From: Coprothermobacter sp.
GTDB taxonomy: Bacteria > Coprothermobacterota > Coprothermobacteria > Coprothermobacterales > Coprothermobacteraceae
Length of the DNA stretch: 6,305 bases
Direction of reading: 5' to 3'
Assembly (NCBI GenBank): GCA_003476705.1
Contig: DMVM01000084.1
Coordinates: forward strand, 1-6,305
Position 1 is the stretch's first letter, and the number at the start of each line of letters is the position of its first letter. Shown one piece after another: positions 1 to 6,305 of this stretch. Position numbers and translations under genes: made by a program. The notes beneath the pieces were generated by a model, which made no database searches, had not been told where the DNA came from, and saw nothing but the letters and a program-made list of their open reading frames with translations.

Positions 1-2537
1 TTATCTGTGAGAGACTTAAGCTGCCTTCCTCTCGAGTCTTTAACCGGCTTATCTTTTCTGCTGTTGTCAATGAGTGCTTCTACGGCTTCTTGTAGCAGCC
101 TCATTTCATTCCTGATGATTAAATCTGGTGCTTTTTGCTCTCTAAGCCTCTTAAGCCTCAAATTACGGTTAATGATTCGCCTGTAAAGTTCGTTCAAATC
201 AGAAGATTTAGCACGTTCATTCTTATCGAAAATAAGCGGCCGTAGATCAGGAGGTAACACGGGCAGCACTTCCAAAACCATCCAAGAAGGGTTGGTCTTG
301 CTTCTAAGAAAACCATTTACTACCTGTAATCGTTTTGTAAGCTTCTGCTTCTTTTGCCCCGATGCCTCTTCAAGCTGCTCTACCAAATAATCTACCCAAT
401 CCTGAAGTTTATCTGGACTATAGTTTTTCTCCAGTAGCTCTTTTATGGCTTCGCCACCTGTGAGAGTTTTGAGGAGTGGTTCTTCATTCCTTAGAATGTC
501 CACGTCAATAAGAAGTCTGTAGGCTTCGGCTTCGTCATCGCTAAGCAAATCCAGTGGATTAACTCGAGGCGCCACAAATGAAGTGGATACCACAAGCTCC
601 TTACTAAGGTTTTCAAAAAGTTCCTCTCCATCTTCAAAACCCAATCTTCTGAAAACTTCTGCTGCAAATACACTATCCCTTACAAACGCTTCGCTGAGAA
701 GCAATGTGATCATTTGCCAAACCTGATCTTGAGAAACGGGTCTTAAACCCCTAACCAATTTCAGATCATAACTTGTAACAGACAAGTCTAGTTCTTCGTC
801 ATCAGACAGCTCAGCTCCCAGTACGTGCTTAATAATCTGCAGTGCCCTTTCTTTGTCATCATCGATGAGAATTTCGTAATCCTGAACACGATCCAAAAGC
901 CTAGTCACGTCTTTGAGCACCATGGAGCAAGCATTTCTAAGCACGTCTTCCATGCTCTGCCCCTCTCTGGGCATCACACTGAAATATCCAAAATTATTTA
1001 CTACTTCATATCCACCGTCTAGGATCTTCTCAATGTCAATTTCCTCAAGTCCTAAAGCTTTCAACACAAATCTGACATCCTTCTCAATAAGTGGGCGCTG
1101 TTCTTCCCATGTCAAATTGCGTTGATCGAGTATTTCTCTGATTTGCTGAATATCTGCTACCAAATTCTGCAGTGACAAAGCCAATCCTCTTGCCATCACT
1201 TTGTACTTGTTGGCGCCAGGAGATGGCAATGTTTCCACACGGTAATAGGGAAGTACTGTGTATGCACCGGAAACGATTTTCGACAATGCAGACTCAAAAT
1301 CACCGGTGCCTAGGGTTGTAGCAATCATCTTGCCCAAAAGGTACTGTTTATCTTCACTGTCAGCGGCTGCACCAGCCTTGCTAAGGAGTTCACTTCGCTT
1401 TAAGTTGCAAGCTCCAAACACCTCTGACACCAAATGCATGATGAAACTGGAGCTATTAATGGTTGCACCCCTGCTGTAAAGCTCAAGAGCTTCCTCAAAA
1501 GACAGCCACTTACCTTCTCTGAACACAGGAGCTTTCACGCATTCAACAAACTCATCCTTGGTAATGTGCCTGCCACTGGACACAGGATTCACAATGATCC
1601 TTTGCATGTCAGTGGGGAATTTCTCCAGCTGTTCCCCCACAAAATCAAGCAGCTCTTCCCTCGAAGCTACCAAGGCTGTGATACCCTTTACTCCAGTGAG
1701 CACTTGTTCCTGTTCATTAGGTAAGAGCATCAAATACTGTTCAGATGTGAGTACCTCAAAACCTCCATTAGTGCGCAGTATGTAAGCATTACTTCTCCAA
1801 ATCTCTTTGACCATGTGAACTGGAACGCTGTAACTCTCCGATATTAGCTCGCTGAGACGCTTAATCAAGTAATTTGCCGTTTTGTAAACAGAAAGCTGTC
1901 TATAGGTCTTAACGTTCTCCGATAGCAAATCGTAGATGTCCTTCAAAGCCGCTTCCAGCAATAACAAACCAGAGCTGAAGTCAGGAGTACCAGCAAGCTC
2001 TAGGCGGTCTAAAGGTATGCCCTGCACATCAGCGATGGAATGTAACACCAGCTTTTGACCCAGGAACCAAAACGAGAAAGCTAAAGCCTTTTCGCTGGTC
2101 ACCACAGTCAAACGAGGAAGTATGTCAGGACCCGTATCAGTAGCCAAATTGGAGGTGTAGTAAATCACTCGTTCCAAATCTTTTTGTTTCATGTCCACCA
2201 TGAAGCCCAATCTAGATTGAGCATTTCTGAAGAACCACGGATGTACGATGGGAGTGCCAAGCTCAATGTGGCCCATACGTTCACGACGAACGGAACTACG
2301 TGTTACCTCCACACCGCAGCGTTCACACACTTGCCCTTCGTACTTCCTACCTTTGTACTTACCACACGCACACTCGTAATCACGCGTGGGACCAAATATT
2401 CTTTCACAGAACAAACCATCAGGTTCTGGTCTGTTCGTCCTATAGTTAACGGTTTCACTCTTTTTAACTTCACCATGGGACATTGCCCTTATTTCATCAG
2501 GGGATGCCAATCTCACTCTTAGGGCATCAAAGTCCAT
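1..2537 (-). CDS. rpoC: DNA-directed RNA polymerase subunit beta' (3'-partial)
   Basis: RpoC forms the clamp and carries the catalytic Mg-binding loop of RNA polymerase. I read 845 complete codons from ATG at 2537-2535 without a stop to the left edge. The ATG is chosen because it gives the expected N-terminus ([17 protein letters not shown], then [19 protein letters not shown]) and has a well-spaced Shine-Dalgarno. In order: zinc ribbon with Cys56, 58, 71 and 74; [16 protein letters not shown]; a very long insertion (about 128-647); [11 protein letters not shown] at 694; [17 protein letters not shown] ending at 768; lid; coiled coil 780-825; rudder about 824-840; LKSLTD at the edge. The next expected text, the KGKQGRFR segment and the NADFDGD catalytic motif, lies outside. 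In E. coli the LKSLAD motif falls near residue 330, so about 515 residues are extra here. If the rest is ordinary the full protein would be about 1700 residues. The frame differs from that of rpoB, so this is not a fusion. Confidence 0.98.
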   Translation of the reverse strand, partial: MDFDALRVRLASPDEIRAMSHGEVKKSETVNYRTNRPEPDGLFCERIFGPTRDYECACGKYKGRKYEGQVCERCGVEVTRSSVRRERMGHIELGTPIVHPWFFRNAQSRLGFMVDMKQKDLERVIYYTSNLATDTGPDILPRLTVVTSEKALAFSFWFLGQKLVLHSIADVQGIPLDRLELAGTPDFSSGLLLLEAALKDIYDLLSENVKTYRQLSVYKTANYLIKRLSELISESYSVPVHMVKEIWRSNAYILRTNGGFEVLTSEQYLMLLPNEQEQVLTGVKGITALVASREELLDFVGEQLEKFPTDMQRIIVNPVSSGRHITKDEFVECVKAPVFREGKWLSFEEALELYSRGATINSSSFIMHLVSEVFGACNLKRSELLSKAGAAADSEDKQYLLGKMIATTLGTGDFESALSKIVSGAYTVLPYYRVETLPSPGANKYKVMARGLALSLQNLVADIQQIREILDQRNLTWEEQRPLIEKDVRFVLKALGLEEIDIEKILDGGYEVVNNFGYFSVMPREGQSMEDVLRNACSMVLKDVTRLLDRVQDYEILIDDDKERALQIIKHVLGAELSDDEELDLSVTSYDLKLVRGLRPVSQDQVWQMITLLLSEAFVRDSVFAAEVFRRLGFEDGEELFENLSKELVVSTSFVAPRVNPLDLLSDDEAEAYRLLIDVDILRNEEPLLKTLTGGEAIKELLEKNYSPDKLQDWVDYLVEQLEEASGQKKQKLTKRLQVVNGFLRSKTNPSWMVLEVLPVLPPDLRPLIFDKNERAKSSDLNELYRRIINRNLRLKRLREQKAPDLIIRNEMRLLQEAVEALIDNSRKDKPVKDSRGRQLKSLTD
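18..68 (-). other. RpoC rudder loop
   Basis: Residues about 824-840 ([17 protein letters not shown]) align without gaps to the rudder that follows the coiled coil (DNGRRGRAITGSNKRPL in E. coli). Basic character is kept, but the Gly-Arg-Arg-Gly core is Ser-Arg-Lys-Asp here. The invariant-type LKSL follows. Confidence 0.8.
63..200 (-). other. RpoC clamp coiled coil (sigma-binding helices)
   Basis: Residues 780-825 run from [19 protein letters not shown] through [19 protein letters not shown]. This matches the beta' coiled coil, which binds sigma region 2. Small departures from the usual NRNNRLKRLL and NEKRMLQEA are visible: Asn to Leu, a final Leu to Arg, and Lys to Met. Confidence 0.9.
201..233 (-). 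other. RpoC lid loop, divergent
   Basis: Directly after LPPDLRPL (761-768) the usual VPLDGGRFATSD is replaced by [12 protein letters not shown] (769-780), the same length with no gap. The lid separates the RNA-DNA hybrid at the upstream end of the main channel. Arg775 aligns with the conserved Arg, but the two glycines, the following Phe and the Ala-Thr are replaced. Confidence 0.8.
597..2156 (-). other. Large in-frame insertion in the RpoC clamp (about 520 residues)
   Basis: RpoC residues about 128-647 have no counterpart in the E. coli-length protein, where the segment from the RVLYF-type motif to GAEAI is only about 40 residues. Here the equivalent span runs from ERVIYY (ending at 127) to GGEAIKELL (694). 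Thermus, Thermotoga and Aquifex beta' are known to carry inserts in this region, built of sandwich-barrel hybrid motifs. The text here instead looks largely helical (for example [17 protein letters not shown] and [17 protein letters not shown]), with short beta-like stretches such as [16 protein letters not shown]. There are no stops, and codon use looks like the flanks, so it is part of the gene. Boundaries are approximate, because motifs resembling the usual LTEEQYLDAL occur at both 263 and 665. Confidence 0.85.
2316..2372 (-). other. RpoC N-terminal zinc ribbon
   Basis: Residues 56-74 of RpoC have the spacing C-x-C-x12-C-x2-C (CACGKYKG...VCERCG). All four zinc ligands are present. In known polymerases this module sits at the base of the clamp near the RNA exit channel and upstream DNA. 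It is intact and close to the bacterial consensus. Confidence 0.95.
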
Positions 2538-2543
2538 ACCTTG

Positions 2544-2554
2544 CCTCACTCCTC
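2544..2554 (-). promoter_or_regulatory. rpoC ribosome binding site overlapping the rpoB stop
   Basis: Reading the minus strand, the end of rpoB is GAGGAGTGAGGCAAGGT followed by the rpoC ATG. The GAGG at 2547-2544 includes two bases of the rpoB TGA stop and lies 6 nt before the ATG, an ideal spacing. A second GAGGAG at 2554-2549 lies 11 nt away and is less well placed. Placing the site inside the upstream stop suggests that ribosomes ending rpoB re-initiate directly on rpoC (inference). Confidence 0.8.
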
Positions 2555-5500
2555 TTCAGTAGAGAACTTCGGGAGAGACACACCGGGTATCTCCAAAGTC
2601 TTTTCTTTCTTTTCTGTCTCAAGCTTCTCCACCATGAATCCGAGCGCCTTGAGTTCCAACTCAAGCACCTTGAAGGATTCAGGAAGTTGCGGTGGCTCTA
2701 ATGGTTGGTTGCGTGTCAGAGCAATATAAGCTTTCTTTCTTCCTTCCACGTCGTCTGATTTCACTGTTAGCATTTCTTGAAGTACATAGCTCGCTCCATA
2801 AGCTTCAAGCGCCCAGACTTCCATCTCTCCCAACCTTTGACCGCCAAAGTGTGCTCTACCACCAAGTGGCTGCTGAGTAACCAATGCATAATCGCCAGTT
2901 GAACGTGCATGCCACTTGTCTTCCACCATGTGAATAAGCTTCATCATGTACATGTAACCCACAGTTACATCGGACAGGAATTCTTCTCCTGTTCTTCCAT
3001 CGCGAAGAACCACTTTCCCATTTTCTGGCAGCCCGGCTTCTATAAGCAGTTTTTTTACGCCTTCTACACCGAAATTACTGAATATGGGTACTTCCACTTT
3101 AAAGCCCAGGACCTTTGCAGCCAACCCTAAGTGCAGCTCCAAAAGCTGACCGATGTTCATTCTGGAAGGGACACCCAGCGGGTTGAGCACGATGTCCACG
3201 GGTCTACCATCTGGCAAGAAAGGCATGTCCTCCTCGGGTAAAACTCTGGAAACCACTCCCTTGTTGCCGTGCCTACCAGACATCTTATCTCCAGGCTGGA
3301 TTTTTCTCTTCTGTGCCACAAACACCTTCACAGCTTTTATCTTTCCTGTTTCGCTGTTTCGCAAAATCTGAGTATCAACAACGATTCCACCTTCAGCAGG
3401 CGGTACACGAAGAGATGTATCTTTAACTTTGTCCAGTTTTTCACCAAAAATGGCACTAAGCAGTTTCGTTTCAATGGATTTACCTTCTTCTTCTTTTGGG
3501 GTTACCTTACCAACCAAGATGTCACCGGGTTTGACCTCGGTACCCACCATAACAATACCGGTTTCAGGGTCCAAGTATCTTTTCTCCTGCTCGGAAACGG
3601 AATCTGGTAAGTCGTAAGTGATCTCTTCAGATCTACCTCTGCTAAGCTCTGCCACTTCTACCATGTATTCGCGTATGTGCACTGAGGTAAACACATCATC
3701 CTTGACCAAACGCTTACTAATGAGTATGGCATCTTCGTAGTTGTAACCTTCCCAAGGTATGAAAGCCACTAAAACGTTGCGGCCTAAAGCCAGTTCTCCG
3801 TTATCAGAGGTTATAGCTTCAGCCAAAACATCACCTTTCTTAACCTTCTGCCCTTGCTTTACCTTGGGTCGGAAATGGACCACCGTATCTTGGTTTGTTC
3901 TATCAAAAACTTTTAGTTGAAAAGTCTTTTCATAGCCATCTTCTGCCTTAATCTTTACTTGTTTGCCATCCACATAAGAAACCGTGCCATCTTGATTCGC
4001 TTTTATGACATGGTCCAAGGATTCCACCACATGCTTTTCCATACCTGTAGCCACAATGGGGGATTCAGCATTAATCAGTGGAACAGCTTGCCTCTGCATG
4101 TTGGAACCCATGAGCGCGCGTATGGCGTCGTCTGACTCCAAGAAAGGCACCAGTGAGGCGGAAATTGAGAATGGCTGAGTCACACTGACATCCATAAGTG
4201 TTATCTGATCCTTATCCACTGCAACCCATTGACTTCTGTGTCTGGCAAGTACTCTGTCCACGTCTATTTTTCTTCCATTTAACGGAGTGTCCGCTGGAAC
4301 AATGTATTCCTTTTCCTCTTCCAAAGCGTCCATCCAAACAATCCCATCAGTTACTTCACCATTGACCACACGCCTATATGGTGTTATCAAGAACCCATAC
4401 TCGTTGAGCTTGGCATACGTCGCCAAAGATAGTATCAGTCCAATATTCTGTCCTTCTGGTGTCTCGATGGGGCACAGCCTACCATAGTGTGTATGATGAA
4501 CATCACGAACTTCAATGCTGGCGTGCTCACGACTAAGTCCACCACGCCCCATGGCAGTCACACGACGCTTGTGTGTAATCTCCGTTAATGGATTCGTGTA
4601 CTCCAAAAGCTGATGTACTTCAGATGGATTGACAAAACGCCAAACGTACTGTGTCAATATGTTCTGAGCCAAAACACGGTGCAGTTTAAGTTCTGGTTCC
4701 TTTTGCTGGTTAATCATCTCGTCTCTGGCTGTTTTAACCAAGCGCTCAAAGGCATTGGCAAACACCTCATAATAGAGCTCGCCAATGGCACGAACACGCC
4801 TATTGCTAAGGTGATCGATATCGTCTGGCATGGTAGAGCCAATGCAGTACGCCAGCAATATGCCGCCGAGTTCCGCGAGCATTTCATCGGTTAGAGAATC
4901 TTCCACTCTTATGCCATAACGGTGTTCGATGTGGTACGCACCCACACGACCAATTTGGTTTCTTTTTGGATCAAATAGTAATTGTCTGAATCGTCTTTCT
5001 GCTTCTCTTTCAGAAAGTGTTTCACCTGTTCTTCTTTTTTCCAACTCCACAAAAGCGCTACCCTGGAAAAACTTCTTTATAGGAACCTGCAAAGCCACAA
5101 AGTCACTTACTTTTCTTAAACTTTTGGCTAGTTCGGGATCTAATGCGCGTCCTTCAACGCTCTCTCCATCAACTTCCACATCATCGGCGATGACCCAACC
5201 TTCATAGGCTTTCATCTGACCGCGAACAGGAACTTTGACTTTAATGTCGTATTTACCTGATCTGACCATGGGAATCACATACGACTTGAAGAATGTTTCT
5301 ACATCCCGTGTGCTCATGGGCGAATTAGCACGAACCACTACCGAGCCCTCTTTATCCAGAACATCTTCCAAAAGTTCAGTTTCTCTTAAAGCAGCAACAA
5401 TTTGGTCCCACACAGTAGAAACCGTGGAAATATTTATGGATGTATCCCCGTCAATGGTCTTATCAATTAAAAGTTTGAGGTTTTCGTCCACAATAGTTTT

Positions 5501-6305
5501 GAAAGTGTTTAGTATCTCCAAACCGCTGTACTGAGAAGCATAGGATTCTGCAATTTCATCTAAGACGCTTTCTACATTGTATTCTTCCAATCTTTCCAAG
5601 AGTTGATCATCCACATCCAAGTTTTCAAGTACATTCCTAAACTCTGAAACGGTCTGTACTGTAGAAGAATAATAACTGCGCAAGTAATTGAAGTAAGAAA
5701 CAAGGTTTTGTGACACAAAAAGCTTCTTGTTGTCAAAACCAGCATCGTTTAGGAAAAACTCTATCCACTTTAAAGCACTGTCTTTAAGCCTTGTTCTAAT
5801 CTCATCATCGGACATATAACCCAAAGCTCTAAGATACGTTGCCAAATTAAGCTTTTTGGAACGTCTATCCAAAACAATGCTTAGTGGATTCTTACCATCA
5901 TACTCAATATCGATCCAAGTTCCTCTTTGGGGTATAAGAGAAATTCTCCTAAGTGAACCATCAGTTTCCAAGTAAATACCAGGTGACCTCACTAGCTGGT
6001 TCAGAGTTACCCTCCTAGAACCATTCACTATGAAATCCCCTGAATCCGTCATCCAAGGTATTCTTTTACCCAAAACGTGCTCTTTCTCTACTATTTCCCC
6101 TGTCTCGCTGTTGTGCACACGCACCTTTACAATGAGCCTTTTGGCATAAGTGGCGTGCTCCCTTATAGCGTCCTCTGGGGTATTGATGGGGTTGCCGGTT
6201 TCGTCAGCCACATCATTCTCAAAATAATAATCTAATATGTCTATGCGCCAACGTCCCTTAGCATCCTCGATGGGAAAATACGTATTAAATAACTCTCGCA
6301 GACCT
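2546..6305 (-). CDS. rpoB: DNA-directed RNA polymerase subunit beta (5'-partial)
   Basis: RpoB forms one pincer of core RNA polymerase and part of its active centre. 1252 codons are visible, ending in TGA at 2548-2546. The frame stays open to the right edge, so the start lies outside the window; the first visible residues ([14 protein letters not shown]) match the usual text about 45 residues into the protein. Numbering visible residues from 6304, clear landmarks are [17 protein letters not shown], the Rif region ([11 protein letters not shown]), [48 protein letters not shown], the flap tip, [36 protein letters not shown], and the C-terminal [20 protein letters not shown] and [11 protein letters not shown]. 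The E. coli-type insert between flap and KRKIQPGDK is absent, but the lobe carries a long insertion (visible residues about 165-427). The estimated full length is near 1300 residues, longer than Bacillus or Thermus RpoB. The invariant-looking Gly of DDIDHLGNRR is Ser here. Identification is certain. Confidence 0.99.
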   Translation of the reverse strand, partial: GLRELFNTYFPIEDAKGRWRIDILDYYFENDVADETGNPINTPEDAIREHATYAKRLIVKVRVHNSETGEIVEKEHVLGKRIPWMTDSGDFIVNGSRRVTLNQLVRSPGIYLETDGSLRRISLIPQRGTWIDIEYDGKNPLSIVLDRRSKKLNLATYLRALGYMSDDEIRTRLKDSALKWIEFFLNDAGFDNKKLFVSQNLVSYFNYLRSYYSSTVQTVSEFRNVLENLDVDDQLLERLEEYNVESVLDEIAESYASQYSGLEILNTFKTIVDENLKLLIDKTIDGDTSINISTVSTVWDQIVAALRETELLEDVLDKEGSVVVRANSPMSTRDVETFFKSYVIPMVRSGKYDIKVKVPVRGQMKAYEGWVIADDVEVDGESVEGRALDPELAKSLRKVSDFVALQVPIKKFFQGSAFVELEKRRTGETLSEREAERRFRQLLFDPKRNQIGRVGAYHIEHRYGIRVEDSLTDEMLAELGGILLAYCIGSTMPDDIDHLSNRRVRAIGELYYEVFANAFERLVKTARDEMINQQKEPELKLHRVLAQNILTQYVWRFVNPSEVHQLLEYTNPLTEITHKRRVTAMGRGGLSREHASIEVRDVHHTHYGRLCPIETPEGQNIGLILSLATYAKLNEYGFLITPYRRVVNGEVTDGIVWMDALEEEKEYIVPADTPLNGRKIDVDRVLARHRSQWVAVDKDQITLMDVSVTQPFSISASLVPFLESDDAIRALMGSNMQRQAVPLINAESPIVATGMEKHVVESLDHVIKANQDGTVSYVDGKQVKIKAEDGYEKTFQLKVFDRTNQDTVVHFRPKVKQGQKVKKGDVLAEAITSDNGELALGRNVLVAFIPWEGYNYEDAILISKRLVKDDVFTSVHIREYMVEVAELSRGRSEEITYDLPDSVSEQEKRYLDPETGIVMVGTEVKPGDILVGKVTPKEEEGKSIETKLLSAIFGEKLDKVKDTSLRVPPAEGGIVVDTQILRNSETGKIKAVKVFVAQKRKIQPGDKMSGRHGNKGVVSRVLPEEDMPFLPDGRPVDIVLNPLGVPSRMNIGQLLELHLGLAAKVLGFKVEVPIFSNFGVEGVKKLLIEAGLPENGKVVLRDGRTGEEFLSDVTVGYMYMMKLIHMVEDKWHARSTGDYALVTQQPLGGRAHFGGQRLGEMEVWALEAYGASYVLQEMLTVKSDDVEGRKKAYIALTRNQPLEPPQLPESFKVLELELKALGFMVEKLETEKKEKTLEIPGVSLPKFSTEEE
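3257..3310 (-). other. RpoB catalytic-centre lysine motif
   Basis: [18 protein letters not shown] matches the near-invariant block of E. coli beta (KRRIQPGDKMAGRHGNKG), which contains K1065 and K1073 contacting the RNA 3' end and incoming nucleotide. It is fully conserved in the key lysines. It follows only about 30 residues after the flap, so the E. coli-type insert at this place is absent. Confidence 0.93.
3440..3475 (-). other. RpoB flap-tip helix
   Basis: [12 protein letters not shown] matches the E. coli flap-tip helix PEEKLLRAIFGE. In known polymerases it binds sigma region 4 and NusA near the RNA exit channel. The hydrophobic LL-x-AIF face is retained. Confidence 0.88.
3731..3748 (-). 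other. RpoB GYNYED active-site motif
   Basis: GYNYED followed by AILIS matches the E. coli GYNFED motif whose Glu-Asp pair (E813, D814) lies next to the catalytic site and helps hold the second metal and the nucleotide. Both acidic residues are present. Confidence 0.93.
4535..4630 (-). other. RpoB rifampicin-pocket region (cluster I)
   Basis: [21 protein letters not shown], then [11 protein letters not shown], aligns without gaps to E. coli 507-538. Relative to E. coli numbering: S509 kept, Q510 is Glu, L511 Val, Q513 kept, F514 Leu, M515 Leu, D516 Glu, Q517 Tyr, H526 kept, R529 kept, S531 Thr, L533 Met, G534 kept, P535 Arg. The downstream [13 protein letters not shown] keeps I572. The region lines the RNA path near the active site. 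Confidence 0.9.
5024..5812 (-). other. Lineage-specific insertion in the RpoB lobe
   Basis: Between [12 protein letters not shown] (Gly at visible residue 162) and DPKRNQIGR (Asp at 445) there are about 283 residues, against about 60 in Thermus and about 190 in E. coli, which also has an insert here (SI1, beta-i4). The first part, about 165-319, is rich in helix-like text ([38 protein letters not shown]). The second, about 320-427, is more beta-like. It includes [21 protein letters not shown], which resembles the E. coli SI1 text IEVPVEYIAGKVVAKDY. The frame is unbroken. Confidence 0.8.

Noticed and set aside
491..673. Minus-strand ORF of 60 codons within rpoC
   Set aside because: It lies in a different frame from the continuous RpoC reading and shows no family likeness.
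597..2156. The beta' insertion as an intein, intron or mobile element
   Set aside because: I see no Cys/Ser splice start, no terminal His-Asn motif, no endonuclease motif, no stops and no inverted or direct repeats. It is also not placed at the active-site motifs where polymerase inteins usually sit.
2184..2522. Plus-strand ORF of 112 codons
   Set aside because: It is antisense to the conserved rpoC N-terminal region, has no recognisable protein character or ribosome binding site, and is a shadow of the real frame.
1..2537. Possible frameshift or pseudogene in rpoC, because the middle is unfamiliar
   Set aside because: Reading from the ATG reaches the conserved [13 protein letters not shown] and LKSLTD motifs in the same frame with no stops, so the gene is intact as far as visible.
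2547..2549. In-frame GTG upstream of the rpoC ATG as an alternative start
   Set aside because: It overlaps the rpoB stop codon and the Shine-Dalgarno itself and would add only four residues; the ATG at 2537 has correct spacing and the expected N-terminus.
3269..3610. Plus-strand ORF of 113 codons
   Set aside because: It is antisense to the most conserved part of rpoB (flap to catalytic lysines); its Phe-rich text is the complement of Lys/Glu codons.
6209..6213. GTG at 6211 (or the nearby ATGATG) as the rpoB start
   Set aside because: The frame stays open upstream to the window edge, and the 31 upstream residues ([14 protein letters not shown] and so on) match the normal RpoB N-terminal region. 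The GTG is an internal valine.

Overview
The window is one continuous piece of a bacterial core RNA polymerase operon, read entirely on the minus strand. It holds most of rpoB (beta subunit, 5' end beyond the right edge) followed by the first half of rpoC (beta' subunit, 3' end beyond the left edge). The two genes are separated by only 8 nt. There is no promoter, terminator, RNA gene, mobile element, CRISPR array or non-coding stretch over 300 bases. The plus strand carries only antisense shadow ORFs.

Right part (2546-6305): 1252 visible codons of RpoB. It carries the hybrid-binding (Rif) region, the GYNYED motif, the flap-tip helix, the two-lysine KRKIQPGDK motif and the C-terminal clamp/switch region. 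About 45 N-terminal residues are estimated to be missing. The lobe carries a long lineage-specific insertion, mostly helical followed by a beta-rich part. Left part (1-2537): 845 complete codons of RpoC, with the N-terminal zinc ribbon, the LPPDLRPL motif, lid, sigma-binding coiled coil and rudder. The sequence stops just before the bridge to the active site, so the catalytic NADFDGD motif is not visible.

The most notable feature is in RpoC. Between the zinc-ribbon/clamp start (about residue 127) and the usual GAEAI-type motif (residue 694) lie roughly 510-530 residues more than in E. coli beta'. By eye this insert is mainly helical, not the glycine/proline-rich beta-barrel type I remember from Thermus. 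The lid loop and parts of the rifampicin pocket also depart from the usual consensus.

Organism: certainly a bacterium, with GC by eye in the mid-40s percent. Large inserts at these positions in beta and beta' are known from deep-branching, often thermophilic lineages (Thermotoga, Aquifex, Thermus). My best guess is a deep-branching thermophile-like lineage such as Coprothermobacter. This is low confidence and rests on protein style, not a search.

How the genes work together: beta and beta' form the two pincers of core RNA polymerase, together with alpha2 and omega. Tight co-transcription and likely translational coupling at the TGA/Shine-Dalgarno overlap would support the 1:1 subunit ratio.
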